A DNA stretch of 64,000 bases from JACDAE01 sp963717195 (GCA_963717195.1 CAVQVR010000018.1:71149-135148), one strand, 5' to 3'. Positions 16,974 to 26,454 are shown, numbered from the stretch's first letter. Program-made: numbers and translations. The notes: a model not told the origin generated them from the sequence alone.

Positions 16974-18758
16974 ATGTCAACAACGATCAAACCAACGGAA
17001 GAAGGAACAGCATTTCTCACCACACCTGTAGGAGAGAGCGCTGAAAGAATATTTACTCTGGAGCAGCGAGATGAGGAGCAGCGGTGGATTGAAGAGTCGG
17101 CGGCCACTTTCATCGAGCGCGAGGTAATGCCGCATCTGGATGCCATAGATCGCCAGGAGCCTGGCCTGTTGCCGAGCCTCGTTAAGAAGGCAGGTGAACA
17201 GGGTCTATTAATGATCGATATACCCGAAGCCTATGGTGGTGCTGAGTTGGGTTTGCTGACCAGTGCCCTGGTTGGCTCTGAGTTGAAGGAGGCATCGTTT
17301 AGTGTTGCATTTGGCGCACACACCACCATCGGCACATTGCCCATTGTTTATTATGGAACTGAGGAGCAGAAGCAAAAATATTTACCAAGGTTAGCGAGTG
17401 GTGAATGGATTGCAGCTTATGCATTAACCGAGCCGGGTGTTGGGTCGGATGCCATGTCGCTGAGTACACGCGCGGAACTCGCTCCGGATGGCAAGCATTA
17501 CATCCTTAATGGGACCAAGCAGTGGATCTCCAACGCGGGTTTTGCAGACATGATGGTTGTTTTTGCTCGCATTGATGGAAACAGGCCCTCAGCGTTTATC
17601 GTCGAGACCACGTATCCAGGAGTTTCGACGGGAGCTGAAGAGAACAAGATGGGGATTAAGGGTTCATCTACGCGCCAGGTCTACTTCGAGGATGCACCTG
17701 TGCCCGTCGAGAACCTGCTGGGTGAAATTCACAAGGGTTATAAGATTGCCTTCAACATTCTAAATATTGGGCGCTTGAAGTTGGGGGCCGGGACGGTTGG
17801 TGGTTCACGTACCGCATTGAAACTGGCTGCGACGTACACTACGGAGCGCAAGTCCTTTAGTAAGTTCCTGCATGAGTTCGGCATGATCAAAAAGAAGCTG
17901 GCACGCGTCGCCGCCGAAATATACGCGGCTGAGAGCGAAGTGTTCCGTACCGCTGCAAATATTGCGCAGGCCCAGCGTAGCGCAGGTGAAGATACTGAGA
18001 CTGTCTTCAAGTCAATCGAAGAATATGCTATTGAAGCCTCGCTTGCCAAGGTGCATGGTAGTGAAGTATTGGCGCTGGCAGTAGACGAAGGTGTGCAGAT
18101 CTTCGGAGGTTATGGGTTCATGCATGAGTATCCGATTGAGAAGGCGTATCGCGATGCACGCATTCAGCGTATCTTTGAAGGAACCAACGAGATCAATCGG
18201 CTGGTTGCCTCGGGCACATTGTTCCGCCGTGTGCTGGCTGGTAAGATTGATTTGATGGCGCGTTTCCCCGCAATTCAGGAGCGTATCAAATCCGGTCAGG
18301 CACCAGAGGGAGCTGACGAAACCATTCCTGCCGAATTGCGAGGGGCCGTCAATGCCCTTGAGCGAGCCAAGGATGTGACCATTTACAGCGCAATGAAGAC
18401 CGCCATGAAATATATGCAGGCGCTTGAAAATGAGCAGGAGTTTATCGAGTACCTGGCGAACCTTTTAATCGACCTGTATGCAGTCGATAGTGCCCTTGCC
18501 CGAGCTATTCAGTCGGTGCGGCGTGGGGATGAGAATAGTGCTACACATGTCAAACTGGCGCAACTGGCGACCTGGCTGGCCTTCTCGCGCATTAGGAGCA
18601 ATCTGGATCAAATGATTATGACGAACACTGATGCGGAAAAAGTAGAGAAAGAGCTGGCACGTGTGCGTACCTACGTTGGCGATTATGTGTTCAACGGAGT
18701 GGCGGCGCAGCGGGAGATCGCGACGATAGTTGTTGAAAAGCAGGGATATCCCTTATAA
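16974..18758 (+). CDS. Acyl-CoA dehydrogenase, VLCAD/FadE-like
   Basis: A 594-residue FAD enzyme for the first oxidation step of beta-oxidation. It is longer than the usual 380 residues; the extra C-terminal 180 residues are typical of VLCAD and Bacillus FadE-type enzymes. Visible motifs are AYALTEPGVGSDAMS, the WISNAGFADMMVVFAR strand, FGGYGFMHEYPIEKAYRDAR, and FEGTNEINR with the expected catalytic glutamate. The ATG at 16974 is chosen because AAAGGAG lies about ten bases before it; an in-frame GTG at 16944 lies inside the repeat. It is followed after 15 bases by a MaoC-like gene and shares the cluster with thiolase and FadN-type genes. Confidence 0.92.
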   Translation: MSTTIKPTEEGTAFLTTPVGESAERIFTLEQRDEEQRWIEESAATFIEREVMPHLDAIDRQEPGLLPSLVKKAGEQGLLMIDIPEAYGGAELGLLTSALVGSELKEASFSVAFGAHTTIGTLPIVYYGTEEQKQKYLPRLASGEWIAAYALTEPGVGSDAMSLSTRAELAPDGKHYILNGTKQWISNAGFADMMVVFARIDGNRPSAFIVETTYPGVSTGAEENKMGIKGSSTRQVYFEDAPVPVENLLGEIHKGYKIAFNILNIGRLKLGAGTVGGSRTALKLAATYTTERKSFSKFLHEFGMIKKKLARVAAEIYAAESEVFRTAANIAQAQRSAGEDTETVFKSIEEYAIEASLAKVHGSEVLALAVDEGVQIFGGYGFMHEYPIEKAYRDARIQRIFEGTNEINRLVASGTLFRRVLAGKIDLMARFPAIQERIKSGQAPEGADETIPAELRGAVNALERAKDVTIYSAMKTAMKYMQALENEQEFIEYLANLLIDLYAVDSALARAIQSVRRGDENSATHVKLAQLATWLAFSRIRSNLDQMIMTNTDAEKVEKELARVRTYVGDYVFNGVAAQREIATIVVEKQGYPL

Positions 18759-18773
18759 GGTTGGAGATAGACA

Positions 18774-19148
18774 ATGCAGGTGGGTGATACGAGTGCATGG
18801 GAACGCAGCTTTACTGAAGAAGACGTGCGCCTCTTTGCCCACCTCTCAGGGGACCAGGGCGAACATCACGTCACGGCGGATAGCCAGGGACGCTTGATGG
18901 TGCATGGTTTGTTAACAGCCACCCTTCCTACAAAACTGGGCGGCGATCTGAACTATATTGCGGGTAGTATGAACTTTGAGTTTCTGCGTCCGGTCTATGT
19001 AGGCGATACGGTTCGCTGTGAGACCGTAATTACGCGGATTGAGCAGGTAGCGAAGCGTCTACAGATGGAGATCAACTTTAGCTGCTACAATCAACAAGGC
19101 AAAGAGGTGCTGCGAGGATCGACATCTGGTATTGTGCGGTTGGAATAA
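18774..19148 (+). CDS. MaoC-like (R)-specific enoyl-CoA hydratase
   Basis: A 124-residue hot-dog-fold protein. FTEEDVRLFAHLSGDQGEHH matches the MaoC/PhaJ pattern that carries the catalytic Asp and His, and VHGLLTATLPTKLGG and FEFLRPVYVGDTVRCE match the later strands. Family members hydrate trans-2-enoyl-CoA to the (R)-3-hydroxyacyl form. The next gene but one supplies a classical (S)-specific hydratase, so this one may feed a side branch such as polyester or unusual fatty-acid metabolism. It lies 15 bases after the dehydrogenase gene with a GGAG site, so it is probably cotranscribed. Confidence 0.85.
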   Translation: MQVGDTSAWERSFTEEDVRLFAHLSGDQGEHHVTADSQGRLMVHGLLTATLPTKLGGDLNYIAGSMNFEFLRPVYVGDTVRCETVITRIEQVAKRLQMEINFSCYNQQGKEVLRGSTSGIVRLE

Positions 19149-19236
19149 GGGTAGGGGCGTCACCTTGCGTGCGCCCGCGTTCCGATGAACAATGCTCCCA
19201 GGCAACGCGGGCGCACGCAAGGTGACGCCCCTACCC
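19149..19236. repeat. Perfect 33-bp inverted repeat of the GTAGGGGC family
   Basis: Arms 19149-19181 and 19204-19236 are exact reverse complements around a 22-nt loop. Each arm starts GGGTAGGGGCGTCACC and carries a TGCGTGCGCCCGCG core. It starts directly after the MaoC-like stop codon and lies inside the beta-oxidation cluster, where it could attenuate transcription or stabilise mRNA ends. A near copy of the arm lies at 46130-46160. Confidence 0.9.
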
Positions 19237-19292
19237 TGGAGAGAACCAAATTTTATTGTTAATATGATACCTATTTGAGGAGAAATAGAGAT

Positions 19293-20489
19293 ATGTCAGA
19301 AGCCGTCATTGTCAGTGCGGTACGCACTCCCATCGGGCGAGCGAACAAGGGAGTTCTCAGGGAAGTACGAGCTGATGACCTTGCCGCTGTTGCCATTAAA
19401 GCTGCTGTCGACCGTGTACCACAATTAGATCGTTCGTTGATTGAAGATCTTATTCTCGGCTGTGCCTTCCCAGAGGGGGAGCAGGGCATGAACCTGGCGC
19501 GTATCGTTGGTGCTCTGGCGGGATTGCCAGAGACAGCGGGCGGCGTCACCGTGAACCGTTTCTGCGCATCCAGTTTGCAGGCGGTCAATATGGCTGCCCA
19601 GAGCATTATGCTTGATCTGGGAGACGTGATTGTAGCTGGTGGTGTCGAGGCTATGTCGCGTGTACCTATGGGCGGCTTTAATCCAAGCTTTAATCCGCGT
19701 TTGATCAAGGCTCGTGAGGGAGAAGTGAGCAGTTTATCCTATCCTCCCTGTGAGCTTGAGTATGGCTATTCGAGCTATATTCCGATGGGCATGACTGCCG
19801 AGAATCTGGCACGGGAATATAAGATCAGTCGCGAGGCACAGGATGCCTTCGCGTTGCGCAGCCACCAGCGAGCTCTTGCTGCTATTGATAGCGGTGTTTT
19901 TAAGCGAGAAATTGTTCCCGTACCTTTGCCAGATGGGCGTTTGATGGAAGTCGATGAGGGGCCACGTCGTGACACGTCACTGGAGAGGCTTGCCAGCCTT
20001 GAGCCAGCTTTTATCAAAGGTGGTTCGGTAACGGCAGGAAACTCCAGTCCGCTCAACGATGGAGCCTCAGCCGTCGTCTTGATGTCCGCGCAAAAAGCTC
20101 GTGACATGGGGATCACGCCACTGGCAAAGGTACGTACTCTGGCCGTAGCCGGTGTCTCGCCCGATGTAATGGGGATCGGGCCTGTACCGGCTATGCGCAA
20201 ACTTTTACAGCGCTCAGGATTGCAACTGAGCGATATCGACATCATTGAGCTTAACGAAGCCTTTGCGGCCCAGACGCTTTCCGTTGTACAGGCCATGGGG
20301 ATCGACGAAGAGAAGCTCAATCCTCATGGTGGTGCCATCGCGCTGGGTCATCCGCTGGGAAGTAGTGGAGCACGACTCATCGCCACACTAATCAACGATC
20401 TGCAGACAGCCGACAAGACGCTGGGTATTGCCACACTCTGCGTGGGTGGAGGCCAGGGAGTCGCAACACTTATCGAGAGGATGTCATAG
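19293..20489 (+). CDS. Acetyl-CoA acyltransferase (thiolase)
   Basis: A 398-residue thiolase that cleaves 3-ketoacyl-CoA in the last step of beta-oxidation. The active-site cysteine is Cys91 in NRFCASSLQAV. The C-terminal catalytic histidine (GGAIALGHPLGSSG) and cysteine (LCVGGGQG) are present, as is the NEAFAAQ motif. The ATG at 19293 follows GAGGAG; an upstream in-frame TTG at 19275 overlaps that site and is unlikely. The gene ends two bases before the FadN-type gene begins, so the two are almost certainly translated from one mRNA. Confidence 0.93.
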   Translation: MSEAVIVSAVRTPIGRANKGVLREVRADDLAAVAIKAAVDRVPQLDRSLIEDLILGCAFPEGEQGMNLARIVGALAGLPETAGGVTVNRFCASSLQAVNMAAQSIMLDLGDVIVAGGVEAMSRVPMGGFNPSFNPRLIKAREGEVSSLSYPPCELEYGYSSYIPMGMTAENLAREYKISREAQDAFALRSHQRALAAIDSGVFKREIVPVPLPDGRLMEVDEGPRRDTSLERLASLEPAFIKGGSVTAGNSSPLNDGASAVVLMSAQKARDMGITPLAKVRTLAVAGVSPDVMGIGPVPAMRKLLQRSGLQLSDIDIIELNEAFAAQTLSVVQAMGIDEEKLNPHGGAIALGHPLGSSGARLIATLINDLQTADKTLGIATLCVGGGQGVATLIERMS

Positions 20490-20491
20490 CC

Positions 20492-22885
20492 ATGTCGTAC
20501 CAGATTCGCAAAGTAGCGGTGCTTGGTGCTGGCGTCATGGGAGCTGCCATCGCGGCCCATCTCGCCAACGTCGGCATACCCAGCCTGCTACTCGATATCG
20601 TACCTCCTGACGAGAAGAAAGACCGCGACGTTGTGGCACGCACGGGCCTGGATAAAACGCTCAAATCCCGACCAGCCGCTTTTTATAGCAAACGTGCTGC
20701 AAAACTCATTACAATAGGTAACGTCGAGGATGATCTGGAAGAACTTGCCGATGTCGATTGGATCGTGGAGGCCGTCGTTGAGCGCATTGATATCAAGCGT
20801 GCGCTCTACAGCAAGATTGAAACAGTTCTCACGCCGGGCACGATTATCAGCTCTAACACCTCTGGTCTGCCTGCGCATATGCTACTGGAAGGACGCAGCG
20901 CGGATTTCCGCCATAACTTCCTGATCACGCACTTCTTCAATCCCGTGCGTTATATGCGCCTGCTCGAAATTGTGCCCACGGTCGATACTGATCCTGCGCT
21001 GGCCCAATACATGCAACGTTTCGCAACCGAAGTATTGGGCAAGGGCGTTGTCTTTTGTAAAGATACACCGAACTTTATTGCCAACCGTATCGGTACTCAT
21101 GGCTTTATGTCCACCATTCAGCGCGGGCTTGCCGAGGGGTACACTGTAGGCGAGGTTGACACGATCCTGGGACCAATCATGGGGCGTCCCAAATCGGCTA
21201 TTTTCCGCACGGCTGATCTTTCGGGACTGGATACGTCGCTGCATGTGGCTGACAATCTGTATGAAAATGTGCCGAATGATCCGTACCGCGAAGCCTTCCG
21301 AGCGCCTGAGGTGCTGCGCGAGTTGGTCAAACGCAAGTGGCTTGGCGAAAAGAGCGGACAGGGATTCTACAAACGCGTCAAGGGTCCAGATGGTAGATCA
21401 AGCATCCTGGAACTGGATCTGAAAACATTCGAGTATGTGCCACAAAACAAGGTGCGTTATGCCTCAATAGGAGCCGCCCGCAATTTCAGCGATCCGAAGC
21501 AGCAGATGCTAGCAGTGCTGTCAGGGGATGATCGTGCCAGCGTGTTCGCACGTGAAACCACGGCAGACTCGTTAATTTACGCCGCTGAACTTGCCGAAGA
21601 GATTGCTGATAGTATCGTCGCAATTGACGAAGCGATGCGCTGGGGCTTCAACTTTACTTTTGGCAGCTTTGAAGTGTGGGATCTGCTGCTGGAGAATCCC
21701 GACGTGCTGGAGAAGGTTTTCCAGGGGCGTGAGCTACCGGCCCTGGTACGCCGCGTCACCAGCAAGGGGCTCGGCACATTCTACACTGGCAGTATTGGAC
21801 AGCGTAAGTACTTCGACTTTGTCACGGGGGAATACAAACCTGTATCAGTGCCTGAGGGTAGCATTTCCTTGCAGGCACTCAAGACACAGAATACCAACAT
21901 CGTGCGCGATAATGGTTCAGCAGCATTAATAGACCTGGGCGATGGTGTTGCCTGCCTCGAATTCCATACAAAGATGAATACCATCGATGAAGGCATCATC
22001 GAAATGTTGCACTATGCTGTAGAAGAAGGTCCGAAGCAGTTTCGTGCCCTGGTAGTTGGAAACGAAGCCGATGACTTCTCCGCTGGTGCCAATGTCTTGC
22101 TGGTACTGATGGGGGCCAGGAGTGGTGAGTGGAAGCAGATAGAGGGTGCCACCAATGGTTTACAGCAAGCGCACCAGTTGCTCAAATATAGTCCGATCCC
22201 GGTTGTAGCGGCCCCAACGGGTCGAGCGTTGGGTGGTGGCTGTGAGATCATCATGCACTGCAACCATACGCGTGCCCTTGCTGAGTCCTACATAGGTCTT
22301 GTTGAGGTTGGAGTTGGGCTGATACCGGCTGGTGGTGGCTGTAAAGAACTACTGCTGCGTCAGGGAGCAGACCTGGAAACACAGAAAGCTGGCAAGACGG
22401 GCGGATCATTTACGCCTGTACGTAAGGCATTTGAGACCATCGCCGTTGCCACTGTTTCCACCAGCGCTGTAGAGGCCCAGGAACTGCGTTTCCTGCGCAA
22501 GACCGATGCCATTACAATCAACCGAGACCTGTTATTGCGCGATGCTAAAGCTGATGCGCTCAAACTGGCGGACGCTCAAGCGGCGGGTCAGTGGAAGCCT
22601 GCTCAGCCGCAGATGCTGCTCTTGCCGGGAGCGGGTGCTCGCCTGGTGTTGGAGCAGCAGGTAGATGGCCTGCTCTTTACAGGGAAGATCAGTGAGCATG
22701 ATGCCGTGATTGCGCGATTGCTGGCCCGTGTTCTTTCGGGTGGAGATTGTTCGCCGGTTGATCCTGTTACCGAACAGTATGTGCTCGATCTGGAGCGCGA
22801 GGCATTCCTCAAGTTGTGTGGCATGGAGAAGACGCAGGCGCGTATAGAGGCCGTTTTGATGACGGGGAAGCCATTGCGTAATTAG
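20492..22885 (+). CDS. 3-hydroxyacyl-CoA dehydrogenase / enoyl-CoA hydratase, FadN-type
   Basis: A 797-residue bifunctional beta-oxidation enzyme. The N-terminal Rossmann motif GAGVMGAAIAAHLAN binds NAD. The 3HCDH part includes SSNTSGLPAHML, HFFNPVRYMRLLEIV and KDTPNFIANRIG. The C-terminal 300 residues form a crotonase domain with an oxyanion segment (DDFSAGANVLLVL) and GRALGGGCEIIMHC. Domain order (dehydrogenase first) is that of FadN of Gram-positives rather than FadB of E. coli, where the hydratase comes first. It starts two bases after the thiolase stop, so the two probably form an FadN-FadA-like unit. Confidence 0.9.
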   Translation: MSYQIRKVAVLGAGVMGAAIAAHLANVGIPSLLLDIVPPDEKKDRDVVARTGLDKTLKSRPAAFYSKRAAKLITIGNVEDDLEELADVDWIVEAVVERIDIKRALYSKIETVLTPGTIISSNTSGLPAHMLLEGRSADFRHNFLITHFFNPVRYMRLLEIVPTVDTDPALAQYMQRFATEVLGKGVVFCKDTPNFIANRIGTHGFMSTIQRGLAEGYTVGEVDTILGPIMGRPKSAIFRTADLSGLDTSLHVADNLYENVPNDPYREAFRAPEVLRELVKRKWLGEKSGQGFYKRVKGPDGRSSILELDLKTFEYVPQNKVRYASIGAARNFSDPKQQMLAVLSGDDRASVFARETTADSLIYAAELAEEIADSIVAIDEAMRWGFNFTFGSFEVWDLLLENPDVLEKVFQGRELPALVRRVTSKGLGTFYTGSIGQRKYFDFVTGEYKPVSVPEGSISLQALKTQNTNIVRDNGSAALIDLGDGVACLEFHTKMNTIDEGIIEMLHYAVEEGPKQFRALVVGNEADDFSAGANVLLVLMGARSGEWKQIEGATNGLQQAHQLLKYSPIPVVAAPTGRALGGGCEIIMHCNHTRALAESYIGLVEVGVGLIPAGGGCKELLLRQGADLETQKAGKTGGSFTPVRKAFETIAVATVSTSAVEAQELRFLRKTDAITINRDLLLRDAKADALKLADAQAAGQWKPAQPQMLLLPGAGARLVLEQQVDGLLFTGKISEHDAVIARLLARVLSGGDCSPVDPVTEQYVLDLEREAFLKLCGMEKTQARIEAVLMTGKPLRN

Positions 22886-22937
22886 TACGTTTATGTTCAG
22901 TGTGGTGCTTCTGTCAACGTTCATACGACGCCCACCA

Positions 22938-23047
22938 CGGGCTTATAAATCTTATAAATCGCGCCCCTACACCAGTGGCTCGTTTTGTGCAAGGAAGCGC
23001 TCTCCTGCCTTTTTGCCACTGGTGTAGGGGCGCGATTTATAAGCCCG
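22938..23047. repeat. Long inverted repeat of the GTAGGGGC family with a 9-nt duplication
   Basis: The right arm 23015-23047 (33 nt, containing GTGTAGGGGCGCGATTTATA) is the exact reverse complement of 22938-22979, except that the left arm carries an extra CTTATAAAT. The extra 9 nt directly duplicate the adjacent sequence. It lies just past the beta-oxidation cluster. Confidence 0.85.
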
Positions 23048-23093
23048 ATTTCCCCATTCCCTGCGTTTCCTCTCTTATCACACGCCAGGGCAA

Positions 23094-23142
23094 AATGACG
23101 ATCAACAGAGCACCACAGTTATGTTATCTGTTGATCGTCATT
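23094..23142. repeat. 16-bp inverted repeat after the beta-oxidation cluster
   Basis: Arms 23094-23109 and 23127-23142 (AATGACGATCAACAGA and its complement) form a perfect stem with a 17-nt loop. It has no T-run and lies between two other hairpins, so it may be part of a clustered transcription barrier. Confidence 0.7.
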
Positions 23143-23161
23143 GACAAAGTAATTACATTGT

Positions 23162-23221
23162 AAAAAATAACACTGGTCCAGCAATGTTACTCCTCACATT
23201 GCTGGACCAGTGTTATTTTTT
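23162..23221. terminator. Bidirectional intrinsic terminator
   Basis: Arms 23162-23186 and 23197-23221 are perfect 25-nt complements, beginning with A-runs and ending with T-runs, with a 10-nt loop. The stem would stop the plus-strand beta-oxidation transcript and, on the minus strand, the ABC ATPase transcript whose stop codon is four bases away. Confidence 0.88.
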
Positions 23222-23224
23222 TAG

Positions 23225-24334
23225 TTAGAAGATAGACTTGCCAGTATCCGAATCGAAGAGGTGGATCTGATCGCTATCGACGTAAAGGCGGACTTTGTCG
23301 CCGGCTGCAACCTGTGAGCGAGGATTAAGGGTTGCTACTGCGTTATGACCACCAGTATTAAAGTAGACCTGAAGTTCGTTGCCCAGGTTCTCAACCACAT
23401 CGACAACCGCATCGATGGTGGAAGGGGTGGAACCATTGCGATTGATGAGAGCGGCGTCTTCCAGGTGAACTGGGCGTACGCCGAAGGTAAGATTCTTGTT
23501 GCTTGCGGCACGAGCGCGTTCCACGAAAAGTGGAGGAACAGCGACCTGACCGATGCCTTCGAGTACTACTTTAGTGAGATCGCCATCGCTCGCAATACGC
23601 GCACCGGGGAAGAAGTTCATCGCAGGTGAACCAATGAAACCGGCCACGAAGATATTGGAGGGATGATCATACAATTCTTGCGGTGCACCGAGTTGCTGGA
23701 TGATACCGCCATTGAGGACAGCGATACGATCACCCATGGTCATCGCCTCGACCTGGTCGTGTGTGACATACACAACCGTTGTCTGAATGCGCTGGTGCAG
23801 CTTGATGATTTCGGCGCGCGTGGCGACACGCAGTTTGGCATCCAGGTTTGAGAGTGGCTCGTCCATCAGGAAGACCTGGGCTTCACGCACGATGGCACGC
23901 CCAAGTGCGACGCGCTGACGCTGACCACCAGACAACTCTTTCGGTTTACGTTTGAGAAATGGCTCTAAGCCGAGAATACCAGCGGCTTCTTCCACGCGTT
24001 TTTTGATATCATTCTTTTGGAAGTGGCGCAGCTTCAAACCAAAGGCCATATTATCAAAAACAGTCATGTGGGGATAAAGAGCGTAGTTCTGGAACACCAT
24101 CGCGATATCACGGTCTTTAGGGTCGACGCCGTTTACAAGGCGGTCGCCGATATAGATTTCACCCTCGCTGGGCTCTTCAAGCCCGGCAACCATACGTAAG
24201 CAGGTGCTCTTACCACAACCAGAGGGGCCAACCAGGACCAGAAATTCTTTGTCCTTGATATCAATACTGACATCATGAACGACTTCGACTTTGCCGAAGC
24301 GTTTGTAGATATGCTCAAATTGGACACGTGCCAT
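23225..24334 (-). CDS. Sugar ABC transporter ATP-binding protein, UgpC/MsmX-like
   Basis: A 369-residue cytoplasmic ATPase of carbohydrate uptake transporters. Walker A is GPSGCGKST (36-44), the signature LSGGQ is 134-138, and Walker B FLMDEP is near 155-160, with SNLDAK and the switch histidine in YVTHDQ. The C-terminal 130 residues form the MalK-type regulatory OB domains. No permease or binding protein gene is adjacent. In Bacillus, the orphan ATPase MsmX serves several sugar importers, and this gene may do the same; that is inference. The ATG follows AAAAGGAG. It is a single gene with a terminator shared with the convergent cluster. Confidence 0.92.
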   Translation of the reverse strand: MARVQFEHIYKRFGKVEVVHDVSIDIKDKEFLVLVGPSGCGKSTCLRMVAGLEEPSEGEIYIGDRLVNGVDPKDRDIAMVFQNYALYPHMTVFDNMAFGLKLRHFQKNDIKKRVEEAAGILGLEPFLKRKPKELSGGQRQRVALGRAIVREAQVFLMDEPLSNLDAKLRVATRAEIIKLHQRIQTTVVYVTHDQVEAMTMGDRIAVLNGGIIQQLGAPQELYDHPSNIFVAGFIGSPAMNFFPGARIASDGDLTKVVLEGIGQVAVPPLFVERARAASNKNLTFGVRPVHLEDAALINRNGSTPSTIDAVVDVVENLGNELQVYFNTGGHNAVATLNPRSQVAAGDKVRLYVDSDQIHLFDSDTGKSIF

Positions 24335-25001
24335 GAAGGACTACTCCTTTTCGCTTCTGTAACGGGCTCGTTCCCGTTACCCTTCAACAATAAATGAAGC
24401 AAATTGCTTGGTGCTAACGTTGCAACCGACATACAAGTCAGAAGGGAGAACAACGTAGCCTCTTCACGTCAGGTTAAAGCTTACATAAAGATTGGGTAAG
24501 CAATGAATTGACGCTAAAAGAGAGTATACCATATCGAAGAAGAAAAATGAACCATGCCCCTTCCATTTTTCAATTTCCATAACAAATTTCTAAAAAAGTA
24601 TTTTATCTGTGGGGATAAACGCAGTCTCTATAATTAGAGGCATATAAAGGCTGCTCTTGTGTGTAATCTAGAAGAACGAATGAGAGATGGATATAAAGTG
24701 AGAGTTAAGCGAGGCGATGCTACAAAAGTGACGCAGATGGCGGTACGAAATCAATCCAAATGTGTTATCGATGTTTATACATTGAGATAACATGTAAGAA
24801 ATTTAGTGAAAAGTACTAATTTTGAAAAATAGGAGGGATAACCACTAGACAAAGGCATACATTTTCGTGCATACTAGGAATGTGTATTGTACATCGTGTT
24901 CTACAAACGATACACATTGTATTTACATCTTACTAGCTTTATGTATTAGCGCAAAAAAAATATACGGCTACAGGCTCTGTAATCAGGAAGGAAAAGAAAT
25001 C
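24335..25001. other. Intergenic region without recognisable gene
   Basis: About 670 bases between two divergent genes, AT-rich and expected to contain promoters for both. Open frames upstream of 25002 lack a ribosome site. I see no strong repeat. Confidence 0.4.
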
Positions 25002-25232
25002 ATGCTCGGAGCAAATGAACAACGCAGTGAAGTTGCCCGTTTGTTGTCACAGATCAGCGAGGAGTACGAAGCCGCTCAGCGAGGCCTTTCGGGGCTTTCT
25101 TATGGCACCTCGCAGCACGATTTTATTACTGCACGCATGGAAAATATGGGGCAACTTCACAATCAGTTACACACGCTCGTCGGTGATGTTGCTATTGCGA
25201 TGATCGCGGACCAACTGAACAGCAGTCGCTAA
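25002..25232 (+). CDS. Small conserved-looking helical protein, function unknown
   Basis: A 76-residue protein (starts MLGANEQRSEVARLLSQISE) that is acidic and almost entirely helical, possibly a coiled coil. The ATG at 25002 follows AGGAAAAGAAATC; longer in-frame versions from 24867 are cysteine-rich and not credible. A terminator follows at 25347. I do not recognise the family. It stands alone between an ABC ATPase and a methyltransferase, with no hint of partners. Confidence 0.6.
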   Translation: MLGANEQRSEVARLLSQISEEYEAAQRGLSGLSYGTSQHDFITARMENMGQLHNQLHTLVGDVAIAMIADQLNSSR

Positions 25233-25346
25233 TATCTGACAACAAAGTTTATCATTTGTTCGAGCGTCAGGGCATGCCTATAAATAAAGGGGAGGACAAA
25301 GTAGAGGTAGTGTTAGAGATGCAATTATTATGTTATATCCTTTGTG

Positions 25347-25386
25347 TAACAGGGAGTTCAAATAAAAACTCCCTGTTATTATTTTT
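25347..25386 (+). terminator. Intrinsic terminator of the small helical protein gene
   Basis: TAACAGGGAGTT (25347-25358) pairs with AACTCCCTGTTA (25367-25378) around an 8-nt loop and is followed by TTATTTTT-like sequence. It lies 115 bases after the stop codon. Confidence 0.8.
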
Positions 25387-25396
25387 CCCTCAAAAA

Positions 25397-25470
25397 GAGG
25401 GAGGCTCACACTCGGGTTCATTCGCATGGGCGCTGTAAAAAGCGGGCGAACGAGAGTGCGAGCCTCCCTC
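25397..25470. repeat. Imperfect 29-bp inverted repeat
   Basis: Arms 25397-25425 and 25442-25470 start and end with GAGGGAGGCTC and its complement but differ at a few internal positions. It lies between converging genes (the small helical protein and the methyltransferase) and could terminate the latter. Unlike most hairpins here, the arms have diverged. Confidence 0.7.
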
Positions 25471-25521
25471 ATGTTCCAGCACTGACGGTCGCGAAAGCGC
25501 TAAATCAGTGTGGAGAGAGGA

Positions 25522-26454
25522 TTACCTGGAGGTGACCAGGAGTGATTCCGCCAGGGGAGATACCTCTTTCTGCATATCTATGTAGAAACGTGGTGTGGGG
25601 CCATGCCATGTGCCGGTGACCACGAACTCAGTTTCTTCAAAGACGAAGGTATCTTCATCAAAAACAGTATTGCTTGCAGAGAAAAAACATTGTAGCCACT
25701 TTGTTACATCTTCATTGGTAAGAAATTGAGCACCTTCACAGACGAACCATTCAGCAATACCCTGGAGATAGCATCGAAAGTTGGTAGGTAAGGGAGAGTG
25801 TCGTACGATGCGATATGTTTTCTCTTGTACATCTTCGTAACCGGCGGCACGCAGGTAGCCGACAAGTTTTGAGCCTACCCAGCTATCCTCGAAGGCGTAT
25901 CCCTGGTTGATGCGTTCCTTTTCCCACTTTGCACGAGCTTGAAACACATGAGTCTGTAGAGCGGAGTTGACACCGTGGAAGTGCATGGTACCAAAGTCGA
26001 TATCTTTGATAACGAGGCGTCCACCGGGTGCAAGATAACGTCCCATGGCAGCAAATGTAGTGATTGGATCAGAGAGATACTGACTGACATTTGCGCTAAA
26101 AATCGTGTCAGCGGCTCCATATTCAATGGGTAACTGCTCCAGATATGCACGTTTGTATTGTACCTGTTGGCGATATGAGCGATGGGCGCTCCGCCGTTGG
26201 GCTGTAATCAGGGCCTCTGGTGAGATATCCACACCAAGAATATACCCGGTTCGTCCTATTGCTTGAGCGAGAAGGGGAGTCCACAGGCCAGGACCACAAC
26301 CCGCATCTACCACAAAACTACCCCGTTGAAGTTGCAAGTCACGAATCATCCGCTTACGCTCGAAGGCTTTGCTCTGATGATGTGTTTCCAGCCAATTGAT
26401 GGCATTCAGAGGGAGCCCACACTTGTTAACGTGCACTACATTGTTTACTGCCAT
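25522..26454 (-). CDS. Class I SAM-dependent methyltransferase
   Basis: A 310-residue protein with a standard methyltransferase core. Motif I is VVDAGCGPGLW (residues 48-58), followed by ILGVDISPEAL, the ADTIFSANVSQYL segment (motif IV) and GGRLVIKDIDFG (motif V/VI). The substrate cannot be told; the C-terminal half has a small cap-like region with ETEFVVTGTWHGP. It resembles UbiE/small-molecule methyltransferases more than DNA or rRNA enzymes. The ATG at 26454 has a distant GGAAGGA site, so the exact start is less certain. It is a single gene. Confidence 0.85.
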   Translation of the reverse strand: MAVNNVVHVNKCGLPLNAINWLETHHQSKAFERKRMIRDLQLQRGSFVVDAGCGPGLWTPLLAQAIGRTGYILGVDISPEALITAQRRSAHRSYRQQVQYKRAYLEQLPIEYGAADTIFSANVSQYLSDPITTFAAMGRYLAPGGRLVIKDIDFGTMHFHGVNSALQTHVFQARAKWEKERINQGYAFEDSWVGSKLVGYLRAAGYEDVQEKTYRIVRHSPLPTNFRCYLQGIAEWFVCEGAQFLTNEDVTKWLQCFFSASNTVFDEDTFVFEETEFVVTGTWHGPTPRFYIDMQKEVSPLAESLLVTSR

